Shown here: piece by piece, positions 47,702-60,030 of the stretch | Layout of the letters: each line of letters begins with the position of its first letter | Numbering within the stretch: the first letter of the stretch is position 1 | Origin: Mixia osmundae IAM 14324 | Taxonomy: Eukaryota > Basidiomycota > Mixiomycetes > Mixiales > Mixiaceae | Direction of reading: 5' to 3' | Length of the DNA: 64,000 bases | Assembly: GCF_000708205.1 (NCBI RefSeq) | Contig: NW_014575556.1 | Coordinates: 554,267 to 618,266, forward strand | Position numbers and translations under genes: made by a program | Notes under the pieces: model-generated | What the model saw: the letters and a program-made list of their open reading frames with translations, nothing else | The model's database searches: none | Told to the model about the DNA's origin: nothing

Positions 47702-49337
47702 ATGCAGACCTTCAATAACTTAGAGGAGGCTTGCAGCCCTCCGATGCGACAGCACCGTCTCAGCGACCTCACAAATGCAACCAAAGTCGATGACGCCTCC
47801 ATCAAGGAGCTTCATCAAACTGAATCTTCAGCCTCAGTCGCGCGCGTATCTGAGAATGCCCCTTTCGAAAGCCCGACATCATGGTCATTTAGCAAGAAGC
47901 TCAGAGTCAACACGATTCTGTGCTTTGCTACTTTGGCTCTGACGTACTCCTCCAGCGCCTACGCGTCCTCTGTGACCGACATTGTCCTTCACTTCAGGGT
48001 CTCAAGAGTAGTAGCAATCCTTGGCGTCTCACTCTTCGTACTCGGCTTCGCGATTGGTCCCTTGCTGCTCGCGCCTGCATCGAATGTCCTCGGCCGAAAG
48101 CCCATCTATGTGATGTCCTATCTTGCCTTCTTTGCCTTTATGATCGGAGCAGCCGTTTCGCCCAACATGGCTAGCCTTGCGATCTGTCGCTTCTTTGCCG
48201 GCATGTCGGGTTGCACCTCGCTCACTATCGCTCCGGCTTCACTGAGCGAGTTCACGCGGCCTCAAGAGCGCTTCAAGTTCATGATCTGGTTCGCTGTCGC
48301 AGCTTTTGGCGGACCGTCTTTGGGTCCTCTCTTCGGCGATTTCATCTCTTATCATACTCGCCCGATCCCTGGGTCGTCTGCGTTCGCCAACAAAGGACCG
48401 ACTGCGCAGTGGCGGATCAATCTCTGGATACAGGCCATCGTAGTTGGCCTGGCGATGCTCATGCTTATCTTTGGCGCCCCGGAAACATCTCCTCTGATAT
48501 TACAGGAGCGCGCAAATGCTGAGCGAGCGAAGTCCCTAGGTCACATGACCGATCACGTCAGCTTCAAGTCGAAAGCTGTCAAATTACGCAAAGATTTGAC
48601 GCATGCTCTGGTCATGCCAATCATCTTTGCTTTCACTGAGCCGCTGGTCATCTTCTGCTCGCTCTTTCTTTCACTTCTGTACGGTATTGTTAGTCTTTTG
48701 CCTTTTGCCCCCCCCCCCCCTTCCAGATCCCCAAGCTGAATGCAAGGCGCAGATTTACGGTCTTTTCGCCGGCCTGCCGTATGTCTTCCAGGTACAGAGG
48801 GGTTGGACCCAGCAGGATGCTGGCCTGGTCTACATTTCGCTGGCAATTGGCTTCCTCATTGGCGCGTTTATCCTCCGAGTCTTTGGCGAAATGTCCTTCG
48901 ATCGAGAGTTCAAGCGACTCGGACATATGCCTCCACCGGAATCGAGACTTGTAGTCATGAGCTGGCTCGTCATCTTCACGCCTTGCGGCTTATTCATCTT
49001 TGGCTTCACTTCATACCACAACTTACACTGGTTCGGCATGCTCGTCGGTCTGGCACTCTTCAGCATGAGCACAATCTGCGTTTTTGCCTGCCTACTGCCT
49101 TACCTCGCACTCGCTTACCAGAGCAATGCTGTCGATGCATTTGCCGTCACTGCGGTCACGCGAGCAGGTTTTGCGGCCGGCTTTCCTCTCTTCTCGTATC
49201 AACTATTCGAGAAACTCACCCCGGCCCGCGCTTGCGGCTTACTGGGCGGCTTGTCACTGCTATTGACGCCGTTGCCGTGGATCTTGATCAGGAAGGGACC
49301 AGCGATGCGTCACAAATCAAAGTATGCTATCGGCTGA
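47702..49337 (+). CDS. MFS transporter, DHA1 (drug:H+ antiporter) type
   Basis: 523 aa in two exons (47702-48688 and 48753-49337; intron 64 nt). A cytosolic N-terminus of about 75 residues is followed by twelve predicted helices. DHA1 landmarks: the first helix reading LALTYSSSAYASSV, the loop 2-3 motif NVLGRKPIYVMSY, RFFAGMSGCTSLTIAPASLSEF in helices 4-5, and the C-half KLTPARACGLLGG. Family members export polyamines, azoles and other toxic compounds; the substrate here is unknown. The intron contains a run of 13 C as its polypyrimidine tract and splits the chain between YGI and IYGLFAGLPYVF. The nearest TTCCAG acceptor is out of frame; the one at 48751-48752 is right. The start at 47702 is the first ATG, with a second in-frame ATG 14 codons on. 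Confidence 0.85.
48708..48720 (+). repeat. Poly-C run of 13 in an intron
   Basis: Thirteen consecutive C residues between TTTTG and TTCCAG in the MFS intron. They act as a pyrimidine tract upstream of two candidate acceptors. Confidence 0.9.
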
Positions 49338-49872
49338 TGTTCTTAAAATAGCCGATTGCCAGTAACGTGTATCGATATCGCTTCACTCGAGCAGATCAGG
49401 CGCCATGCACGATGCAGACCCGGACGAACAGGCTCAGACGCCTTGAAGCCCTCTGCGCGAAGTATGCAGTCACCGAGACTGCAGACCACTGCTTCGATTC
49501 ACGATGACATCGCTCTCTTGCTCGTGCTTTCTTTCTTGACGAGGACATCTCATGTCTAGAGACTTCAAAGCATGACATGCATCGTGTGAAATGACAGGCT
49601 TGCATCTTGCGAATGAATAAGTACGGATAAGGATCAGCACGCTGATTAGCGAAGCTTGGGAATCGCTAAGCTTGTCTAGCTCACGGACGTGCATCGACAA
49701 ACCATCTCATGCACACCCTCGCGCAGATCAGAGCTATTAAGCACTTGTACCTGAATATGAATGAAGAGCCTTCTCATCTGCTCGACTGTCACGTGTCACC
49801 TGCCTCTAGTCTCGTCATCGTCGCGAGTGCGTGCGAGGCAAACTCGGGCAAGCTCCCAGCGGCGAACGAGCA
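49338..49872. other. Intergenic region between the MFS gene and CIN1
   Basis: 535 nt, both neighbours on the plus strand. It holds the MFS 3' end and the CIN1 promoter. Short frames in both directions lack any family feature. Confidence 0.5.
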
Positions 49873-52800
49873 ATGCAGGGCTACGGACAACAGCCGTACT
49901 ATGGACAGCAGCCGCAGCAACAGCCGCAGCAAGCCGGGCAGGCGTATGGTCAGCCGATGCAGCCCCAGGCGACGGGCTACCCAGGCATGCAGCAACAGCC
50001 CGGCTCATTCTACGGCGCTCAAGCCCAGGCACAGCAGCAGCAGCCTCCGCCAATGCTACAGCAGCCTAGCTTCCTCTCGACTCAGCCGACCGGCTATGGT
50101 GCGATGGGCATGATGCAGCCTCAGCCGACGGGCTATATGAGGCCTCAACCGACCGGCTTTGGTGGTTCACAGCTTGGCTCCAACTTGCCAGCGCCAGGTC
50201 AGCCCTCGATGTACATGCAGCAGCAGCAACAGCAGAGCCAAGCTACTCGTCCCAATGTCGTCTCTGCCCAGGGCAACTTCATGAGTGGTCCCTCGACCGG
50301 ACAGCTCACGCCCATGCCTCAGATGCAGCGCCCAATGTCGACCGGCTACCCTGGTCAGGCAACCAACGTCAGCGGTCTCATGCCGCAGCAGACGGGCTAC
50401 CCTGGTTCGTCTGTCTTTGGTCCCGGAGCGATGATGGGCGGTGGTATGGGCGCCATCGGCTCGACGTTTGTCAATACGTTCCTACCCGCCAATCCTGCTC
50501 AGGTGCCTCAGTATCAGCAAATGGGTGGTCATTTACAATTTAATACGAGCGGACTGGGTGGACAATCGCTTCAACAGACTGTCGCGCAGAGGAATGAGCA
50601 ACAACTTGGTACTGCGAACGTCAAAGTCCCGTGGGCGCTGACTGCGGACGAGAAGAAGAATTACGATCAGGTCAGTGCCTCGCTCGTGGCCTCCTCTGAA
50701 GACTAAGTCTGGATGTGCAGATTTTTCGTGCTTGGGATGTGCAAGGGACGGGCTTCATTAGTGGCCAAATGTCGAAGGAGGTCTTTGGTCAGGCTGGCAT
50801 CGACCGCGATGATCTTATGAAGATCTGGTGAGCCAGTGCACTCAATTGCTTGCTCATACTCATGCGTGGAACAGGAATCTCGCCGATACAGAAAATCGGG
50901 GCAAGCTCAATCTAGCGGAATTCCACGTAGCGATGGGCCTGATCTATCGACGACTCAACGGCAATCCTGTCCCGGACATTCTGCCGGCTGAGCTTGTGCC
51001 ACCTTCAGCACGGGACTTGGATACATCTGTCGACTTCCTCAAAGATCTTCTCAAGAATGACAACCAACAAAGAGCGGCGAGCGCATCCAAGTTTCCAGAC
51101 ATTTCAGGCAACGGTAGCGTCAACAAAGCAAAAGTGCACTCGTTCAGAGATACCGCCTCTCCTCCCACTCGCAAAGACGCGACAATCTACAAACATGATG
51201 ATACAGATACGACTACCTATCGCTCGGGTAGTCGTCATATAGACCGCAGCCGCGTACGCTTCGGCGGCAATACTTCTTCAGATCTAGACGACATGAAGCG
51301 ACAGCTCAGCAGCAGTGAAGCAATGCTTCGAGATACTCGCTCGAACGAAGAAGAGGATGAAGCGCTGCAAGACGAGAAAGACGAGCTTATGCTGCAGATC
51401 CGCCGGGTTCAAGAGGATATCGAACGCAACCGTCGTGCGCGTCCATCGGATCGCAAGGATACGGAGCGACGCAAGCTCGAGCGTGATCTGGATTATCTGC
51501 GCCTAGACAAGCTGCCCCAACTCGAGGATAAGATCGCAGAACGAGAAAAGCAGAAGGCCCGCGAGAGGCGGAAAGAAGCGATCGAACGCGACGAGCGAGC
51601 CAATCGCAAACGATTCGATTTGCCTCCGCGATCGAGCCGGAAGAAGCCATCGTCACGTTACGACAGTGCAGACGATGATGATGACGAGGACTATGCCTCG
51701 AGACGTCGCGACGATCGCCGGTCCGCGAGATCCTCAAGGCGACGAGACAGCGACTCTGGCGGATCCAGCCCGGACAGACGTGACCGTCCGCGCAGTAGAG
51801 ATCGAAAGCCGGCCTCGCCGCCGCCGAAAGCTCGCGAAGCGCCAGCGAAGCCGGCACCATCATCTCCAAAACCAGCAGTAAGCTCGCCGCCGCCTCCACC
51901 GCCTCCCCAATCACCGCCAGCTTTGCAGACGGCAGAAGACCGTGCTGCATTCATTCGCGCAGAAGCCCAGCGAAGAGTACAAGAACGACTCAAAGCGCTT
52001 GGTCTTTCGAGCGGTAGCGCAGCAGCCCCCTCACCGGACACGAGCTTGGCCGCTCGCATGCAGCGAGAGCAAGCTGAAGCTGCAGAACGAAGCGCGCAAG
52101 CGGACAAGGACGCATCTGAGCGTGAGGCTCAACGGCAATTGCGACTCGAAAAGGAACGCATGAAGGACGTCAAGGCGGAAGAAGCTCAGATCAAGCTGGC
52201 TAGTAATGCGGTCCAGCAAGTCTCTGACGAGGTCACAGGGTCGAGCATGGCCGCTCCTTCAAGCACGGGTGCTGTGCAAAAAGCTGCTCGCGAAGCCCTC
52301 GAGCGCGAAGAAGCGTCTGTCAGAGAGCAAGCGGAAGCTCTCGAGCGGGAAAAAGCTGCTCGCCAAGCTCACATCGCCAAGCTGGAGGAGGAGGTAGCCG
52401 CTGCCAAGGAGCAAGAGGCCAACTTTGCTCGAAGCAAAGCAGCTTTCTCTGCGAAGCCGGCTGCTAAAGCTGCACCACCACCGCCGCCTGCCTCACGCAA
52501 GCGAGCGCCACTTGCGTCAATGGCTACCGCACCCGCGAGCGCGCCTGTACCGCCGCAGGCACCTCCTGCGCCGCCCGCCCCTCAGATACCTGCTCCATCA
52601 CCGCCGGCGGCAGCGCGAGCAGTCGTCGAAGCGCCTGCCGCGCTACCTGCTCCATCTGCGCCCGCACAGCCTGCTGGAAGCAGCTCAAGCAATCCGTTTC
52701 ATCGCATGGGCGCTAGCGTATCGCCACAGCCAATAGCCAATGGTACAGGCAGCAACCCATTTTACCGGCCGAACGGTGCCTCTCCGGCACTGTCCAATAC

Positions 52801-55496
52801 GCCCTCGGAGCCGCCCCGTGCGCCTGCTTTCAAGAAGCCTGCGACAGATGATGATGACGGCTGGGATGCGCCCAAGGAAACCAGCGACAATGACAGCAGC
52901 GATGACGAAGGGGCTTTATCTTCGCGCGCCAGACGCGCAGGCCTGGCCAATGTCATCTTTGGCGGCATCATGCCTCCCACTTCGCGTCCAGCCTCCAGCC
53001 AAGCGACGGAGGCGCCGAAACCCCCGCCTGCGCCCAAAGCGCCTGTAGTCATTGCAACTACTAGCGAACCGCCGCCTCGAGGCGCTTTGCTGGGCGAGAT
53101 CCAAGGCGGTCTCAAGCTGCGTAAGGCCCAAACGAACGATCGAAGTACTGCTGGTATCGCAGGCAGGGTCATCGGTGACCCTTCGCCACCCGTGCAGACT
53201 TATGTCCAACCGCCTTCACCTGTCGCGCCGCCAACGCCTATTACAGAGCAGCCAAGAAGCGTGCCTGCTCCCGTTCTGCCATCAGCGGAGAGCTCAGATG
53301 ACGAAGCCGATTTCGCTGACGCCTCGGCCGGCCTCCAAAGGTCAGCGAGTCCAGACCCCGCTCCGTCAGACAACTATGACCGTTCACGTAGTGAGTAGCT
53401 GACCACGAAAAACAAGGCACGGCTCATATAGGAATGCAGGCGAACGGTGCTATGCAGTCTACCCTTACGACGATCCGAGCAAACCAGGAGACATCTCTGT
53501 CGACGAGAACGCTGTCCTCAAAACCCATCGCGCGCTCGACAACACAGACTGGCTCTATGCGATCGCAGAATCTGGGTCTGCAAAGGGCTGGCTACCGGCC
53601 ACATATGTCCAGCCCGTCACAAATTGTGCGCTTTTGATCTAGCGCGTTGATGCCTTCTCTGATGACGATGAGTAGCACGACACACGAAAGCATTATACGC
53701 ATATCAAGCAACCTCGTCAGAGGAGATCGATCTGAATGAAGGCGAGACCATCGAGGTGTTTGGTGATTCGGACTCGGACTGGACGAAAGCCATCAAGGCA
53801 GGACGAATAGGCCTCGTCCCCTCGGCTTACCTGGAATCAGAGGGGAGCAAAGGTTAGTACTTTGCTCCCCTCTGCACGCTTGTCGCGCTGAGATTGCATG
53901 CCTTTTGATTCTGCTTTGTCAGCAATGGACCTTTCGCCTCCTATCCAAAGCCGGTCAGACTCTGCTTCGTCTGCCGATGACGACGACGAGGAGTCCGACT
54001 CGGATAGTGAGGACCGCCAAGCTGATGCAGAAGCAAGGCAGAAGGAAAGGATGCGCGTGCTCGAAGCGGCTGGCCTGCTGCAGAAGACGCGTCTGGAACG
54101 GAGAGCTGCACCAGAGCCGCCGCCCAAATCCTCCCCGCTCACAAAGCCCATACGTGCGAGCAGTGCGAGCGAAGACGCAGCGAGAGCGACGGACGATGCT
54201 TACGACCGATGGCAGAAGCTGCAAAAAGATCTACCTGCTGTGCCGCCCATCGCATCCGTGCCTGTACTGTCCACGCCACCCGCGGCAGATCGCACGAGCC
54301 CAGTACTATCGGACACGCACAAGTCGAGTCGCACAGCCGCGCTCTTGTCGTGGGTCACTGGTGCCACGCAAGGCAGGTCTTCAGCAGGCTCGCCATCGAC
54401 TGACAAGTTGCGCGTCAGTGGGCCACTCAACCGCTCGCGTTCGGGCTCAGACGTCACAAGCATTCCTGCTGTTACGAGCGCAATGGGCCGGTCGTGGTCG
54501 AGCTTGATCGAGCCAAGTGCATTACAAGATGTGCCGGACCAAGAACGAAAGCGACAGGAGAGCATCTTTGAGCTCATTGAGACGGAGAAGGCCTACGTGC
54601 GCAATCTACAGCTGACCGTTCAGACATTCTATGCGCCGCTGGAGCCTGTGCTGGGAAGCGAAGCATCGCAAGCTATCTTTGCCAACCTAGAATCCATTCT
54701 CGTCTTCAACACGATGTTGCTGAGCGATCTCGAGGCACGTCAAGCCGACGCCCGGCTTTACGTTGACAGGATTGGCGATGTCGTCTTGCGCCATGCCCAA
54801 GACCTCGAAGTCTATTTGCCGTATTGCAGCAATCAGAGCAATGCCAACACCTGTCTGACGGAGCTGAAGCGGTCCAACGCACAAGTCGCAAAGATTTGCG
54901 AGGAGTCTCGCATCAAAGACTTGGAGCTCGAGCACTTTTTGCTGCTGCCCATGCAGCGGCTGACACGCTATCCGCTTCTGCTGCAGCACATCCTGCATTA
55001 CACTGACGAGCATCATCCGGACCAAGTCGATCTAGCAAAGTCGACTGCCATTGCGGAAGCAGTCCTGAAGACGACAAACGAGAATATCCGACGTCAGGAG
55101 AGCGACAGCGTGCTTGCCCATCTATCGCAGACGCTTCACTTTGCAGGCTCGTCAACGGGCATCGATCTGACGGGCAACACACGTCGACAAGGGCCTCGCT
55201 TGATGTTGCAAGAAGGCACGCTGACGAAGATCAGGAGTACGCGCTCGAGCAAGCTGCAAGCCTATCTCTGCAATGATATCCTGCTTCTCGTCTCGCCGCC
55301 CGACCAGATCTACAAGAATCCCCTGCCACTCGAAGAGTGTTCTGTCCATGCCGACAATCGAGATGACTGTACTTTTCAGGTGCGCTATCATGGCACGACG
55401 GTCAGACTGCGCGCGGGAACGGCGAGGTTGGCCATGGCCTGGCTCAAAGACATCACCAAGGCTCAAGCCGACTGTCTGGCCGCTCGGTCAAGCTAG
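49873..55496 (+). CDS. CIN1: Intersectin-like endocytic scaffold and RhoGEF (Cin1/Pan1-like)
   Basis: 1785 aa in six exons (49873-50670, 50721-50827, 50875-53390, 53440-53625, 53676-53852, 53923-55496), all in phase. The protein links endocytic coats, actin nucleation and Rho/Cdc42 activation. Order: Gln-rich region with many PQxTGY repeats like the Prk1 sites of Pan1; one EH domain (about 255-350, WALTADEKKNYDQIF, LADTENRGKLNLAEF); charged coiled coils; Pro-rich tracts; a WH2 motif near 1040 (ALLGEIQGGLKLRK); two SH3 domains (CYAVYPYDD and KALYAYQAT, 1141-1260); a DH domain (about 1470-1655, FELIETEKAYVRNLQ, FLLLPMQRLTRYPLLL); a PH domain to the end. Cryptococcus Cin1 and animal intersectin share this plan; yeast Pan1 lacks SH3-DH-PH. 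Only one EH domain is visible where two are usual. Confidence 0.92.
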
Positions 55497-55523
55497 ACGG
55501 AGCATATGCGGTTGTATGTAGCG

Positions 55524-56067
55524 TCACTGTTGTCCGCGAAGAAGCGATTGACGTCCGGCCATGCCGCGAAGAGGCAGGGAGAAGAGAAAGTCGCGCGGGT
55601 ACTGATGTTCTTCGATGAGATGCACCTCGCGTTGTTTGGGCGTCTGTGAGACATGCTTACACGCGGCTTGGAAGCAAGCAAACTGCTGTACGCTCAGCGG
55701 TCAACTCAGGTGCGGTACAAAGCGGTGCGCACAGTCTTGTCGCCTCTTTCTCGTTTGAGCATCGTCATCGTGTCGTGTCGCTCGGTAAGATGCAAGCTGA
55801 GGAAATGCTCATCGGGGAAGGTCTTGCGGCATTCATGACATATGTGGGCGTGCCGCTGACGATGGTGCGAGGCTAGCTCTGCTGAGCCGAAGGGCGTACG
55901 CACACCGCAAGAGGGTACCATGCAGAAATATGTCTGAGCTCTGCGCAGCGTCAAGCGTGCTTCCCATCCAGCTGGCCATCGACATACTGGACTGGACTGG
56001 CTCGAGCGAGCTTGTCATGGTCACTAGCAGGCTCCTCATCGTCGTCTGACGCTCGTCGTTTGCTCAT
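55524..56067 (-). CDS. ZNF511-like C2H2 zinc finger protein
   Basis: 147 aa in three exons (56067-55984, 55933-55733, 55682-55524; both introns are 50 nt). The chain begins MSKRRASDDDEEPASDHD and then shows three C2H2 units: C-x4-C..H-x3-H in YFCMVPSCG..ASHHRQRH, C-x2-C..H-x4-H in HICHECRKTFPDEHFLSLHLTERHD, and C-x4-C..H-x4-H in FACFQAACKHVS..REVHLIEEHQYPRDFLF. The FP...L..H..E.HD and the final YP-DF-F are the hallmarks of the ZNF511 family. The third finger exists only after the second intron is removed, which supports the exon chain. Function is poorly known. Its start is 61 nt from the divergent small mitochondrial-type gene, and its stop 27 nt from the CIN1 stop. Confidence 0.8.
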
Positions 56068-56128
56068 CGCCTTGCCAGGCTCGCGCGTTCCTAGCAGCTT
56101 GGCCGCCGATAGCTCTGTGATCTGCTGC

Positions 56129-56365
56129 ATGCTACAGCATCTCTGCGACAGTGGTAGCTCGAGCATCGTCAGGAGACCGTACAGCGTATCGGCCAACCCG
56201 CCCAAGCCACCCAAAGGAAAGCTCAGCAACTCGCCGGGCGTCATCTTGCTCGGACTGCTCGGTATAGGCGGGATCGCCTTTCTCAGCTTCACTCAGGTCG
56301 TCGGACGGAGACAGGGACAGTCTGTCGTGCCAGACGCGGAGAAGAAGCCCTACAGACAGTACTGA
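56129..56365 (+). CDS. Small single-span, probably mitochondrial protein
   Basis: 78 aa: MLQHLCDSGSSSIVRRPYSVSANPPKPPKGKLS, then a helix VILLGLLGIGGIAFLSF, then QVVGRRQGQ and a polar tail. The Arg/Ser-rich, acid-poor N-terminus with RRPYSVSA looks like a mitochondrial presequence with its cleavage site, and the helix suggests an inner-membrane protein, as in small respiratory or import subunits. No named family recognised. It lies in a 300-nt space between a divergent start (61 nt upstream) and the URA6 start codon (3 nt downstream of its stop). An in-frame frame opens earlier at 56012, overlapping the ZNF511-like exon; the ATG at 56129 is the one that makes a targeting signal. Confidence 0.6.
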   Translation: MLQHLCDSGSSSIVRRPYSVSANPPKPPKGKLSNSPGVILLGLLGIGGIAFLSFTQVVGRRQGQSVVPDAEKKPYRQY

Positions 56366-56368
56366 GTC

Positions 56369-57254
<886 letters not shown>

Positions 57255-57338
57255 GCGTCCGTTGTACTCCATTGTAGATTATCTGCATCGATACACTTGA
57301 TCACGACCTAGTAATGTAACGACACTGTTGCACAAAGC

Positions 57339-59915
57339 TTATGTAGACACAGACGAGTGCTCTGGGTTGAAAGGCGAGCCCATCAGCCAGACATGTACAG
57401 CAGCATCGTCGCCTCCTGTAATGATCTTATCGTCCAGCAGACTGATACAAGTCACAGCGCCACGGTGTCCTGTCAGTGTGCGCTCGCACTTGCCGGATTG
57501 GCGATCCCAGACTTTGATGGTCCGATCGTGAGAAGCAGAGACGACGCGCAATTTGTCCATATCGACCGACCAAACCCCTTCGACATGACCGAACAACGTC
57601 TTGGCACAAGTCGATTCGGCGACATCCCAGAGCTTGATGGTGTTGTCGAGTGAGCCGGACAGCAAGAGAGGTATAAGTCCACTGCCAAATTCGATATGAG
57701 GCAGCATGGCGGCATTCACAGGTGAGCGCAAATTGGACATGTGACGCAAAGCTTGACCGTTGGCTAGCGCATCGATGCGATGAGCAGCTGAAGCACAAGT
57801 CGCGTCATTGCCAGATATGTCGACTTCGCGAAGACGAGAGTCCATCGAAGAACGACCGGTGAGATTGGCGAGAACGGCCTGATCGATACTGATGACGCGC
57901 AGAGACTGGACCTGAGCGACGTGTCCCTCGAGCACGCGGAGACACTCGCGCTTGCTGAGATCCCAGACTCGACAGGTACCATCATCCGAGGCAGAGAAGA
58001 GCAGCTTGAGTGGATCTTCTGGCGGTGTGGACAGGCTCGCCAGACTGCCGGTCGAGGAGATCATGTCCTCCACCTTGGTGGCAGGATTGCTCGTGGGTGA
58101 CCAGATCCTTACTGCGTTGACCCATTCGCGATGACCACGAAGAGTGAAGCACTCTGCACTGCTGAAATCCCACACTTTGATCGTCGAGTCTGCACTGCCG
58201 GACACAAGCAGCTTATCGTCGTAATGCAGACTGATGACGGCATCGCGATGGCCCTCTAGCGTACGAATGACCTCGCCAGTACGCCAAGACCAGATCTTGA
58301 GGGTGTGGTCCATGCTGCCGGTGATCAGCTTCGCAGAATCGAACTGTAGAGCTCTGACGCCTCGAGTGTGGCCGATCAGAACACCAATCGTCTTCTCTGT
58401 CTCGAGATTCCAAATGCGGACCGTTCGATCCCAAGAGCCAGTCATAAGGATCGGGAAGGAAGGATGCGGTAGGTTCTCTTCGACTTGCAAGCACGTAACC
58501 GCATCTGCGTGTCCTTGTAAGACTTTGACCGTCGGTACGCCACGTCGCCAGTTGCGCTCAATGACCAGACGCTCGCAGTAGACGGTCTTCCATGGCCGTG
58601 TTCTGCGTGTCCGCTTCTCTTCGGTGCTAGCATCTTGTTCGAGTCTGTTGCGCTTGTGTGGTCTGTGAGAAAGATCAGACGTGTCCGGCTTGAGAGTGAA
58701 CAAGCTTACCTCTCCATATGACTGGCACCGGGTAGATGGACATGCTCGTGATCGTGCGCTTCATCAGCAGGAGATGTGGTGCCGCTGGCCGAGGACGGCG
58801 ATTCGCCCATAGCGAGCGAACGAGACCCTCGCTTTGCTTTCTTGCGACGTTCCATGAGCGGTAAGCCCCATCCACACTTTTCGCATTTCTTCTCGATATG
58901 CTGCTCGCACATGTTGCGCCATAGTATATCGTCATCCGCCAGCGACTTCCAGACCTTGCTCACTTGAGCCGCTCGACCGAGTGAGATGGCATCCAGATAG
59001 CCCAAGGCGCGTAAGCAAATCTCGCGCGGCAAGAGCGAGAAGGGGTCTAGGCGGCATTCGGCTTTGAGCTGCTCTGATAGAAAGGAAAGCTGAGACGGAC
59101 AGCAGATGGTCAACAGGCCCCGCAGGATGAGAGTACGTCGTGAGCCGGAACTGGACGAGAAGAGCGACCAGACCGAGTTGACTGCTTCTTGGTCGCCTAA
59201 TGGTAGATCCTCGATACTCTGTACACAACCGCAGCATCAGCAGTGATACTCTGCTAAAGCACAGACATCGCACCTTTTGCAGCCCTCCCATCAGACCGCC
59301 GTCGACCATACGCTGATGGCGCAAGCAGAGTCTCTTGCAGTCGCCACCTGGGTTGCCTTGGACACCGAAGCCATGCTCAAAGTCTACCGGGAGATGGGGA
59401 TGATGTGATCTGCTGCTATTCCTCGAGGAACTATGCTCAGGTTGGCCCGATAGCGACGGCATGGGTGAATTGGGCACAGACGAGTCAGCTGACTGTGCAT
59501 CCTCAATCGCTGTCTGACGAGCTGATGCCGTCACTTGAGCGTGAGACGACGAGGCTTGGTTGAGTATCGCGGAGACGGGCGTGGATGTGCTGCTTCTCAT
59601 GACCATCCCGTCGAAAGGTCTGGCCAAGTCGTCTACGCCAGCATTGGCCAGATTGATCTCTGTCGAGTCTGTGCGGCCATAGCGGGGTACGGGCTGGTCT
59701 AACGGTGCAAGTACAGCGTTTGTCGTCTCGCCGGAGGATGCGCCCGGCAGTCGTAGAGAGGCAGCGTCGCCCCAGAGCAAGTTGGTCAGTGGATCTGCTT
59801 GCGGCGTCGCTGCGGGGGATGCGCTGTAGAACGCTGTAGGTATGGCCGAATTGCCTCGCTCGAGCGAAGGCGACATGGGCGCTACGCCGACTGGCTTAGC
59901 TGCTGGTCCAGTCAT
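57339..59915 (-). CDS. MET30: MET30/SconB-type F-box WD40 protein
   Basis: 824 aa in three exons (59915-59274, 59218-58710, 58662-57339; introns 55 and 47 nt). This substrate receptor of an SCF ubiquitin ligase turns off sulfur-assimilation transcription factors when methionine or cysteine is plentiful. A disordered N-terminus ends in the CLRHQRMVDGG block. SIEDLPLGDQEAVNSVWSLF and GLLTICCPSQLSFLS follow, then the F-box (LLPREICLRALGYLDAISLGRAAQVSKVWKSLADD, about 270-305) and the cysteine-bearing MCEQHIEKKCEKCGWGLPL. The WD40 propeller (about 425-815) has repeats such as GSWDRTVRIWNLE, GSMDHTLKIW, GSADSTIKVWD, ASDDGTCRVWD and GSLDNTIKLWD. The CGWGLPL block and CLRHQRM are specific for Met30/Pof1/SconB against Cdc4. 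Start at 59915 chosen as the first ATG in frame. Confidence 0.94.
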
Positions 59916-60030
59916 CACACAATGGAGCCTCGACGACGTGCGACGGATTGCGTCAGTTCCAAGATCACGCACTCGGGATGAGAAAGACACGTGGCAAATT
60001 CATGCATGGATCCAGGCGATCTGCCTACGA

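Noticed and set aside
55934-55954. TTG start for the zinc-finger frame at 55954
   Set aside because: A non-ATG start is not needed: a 50-nt intron (55934-55983) joins the frame in phase to an ATG exon beginning at 56067.
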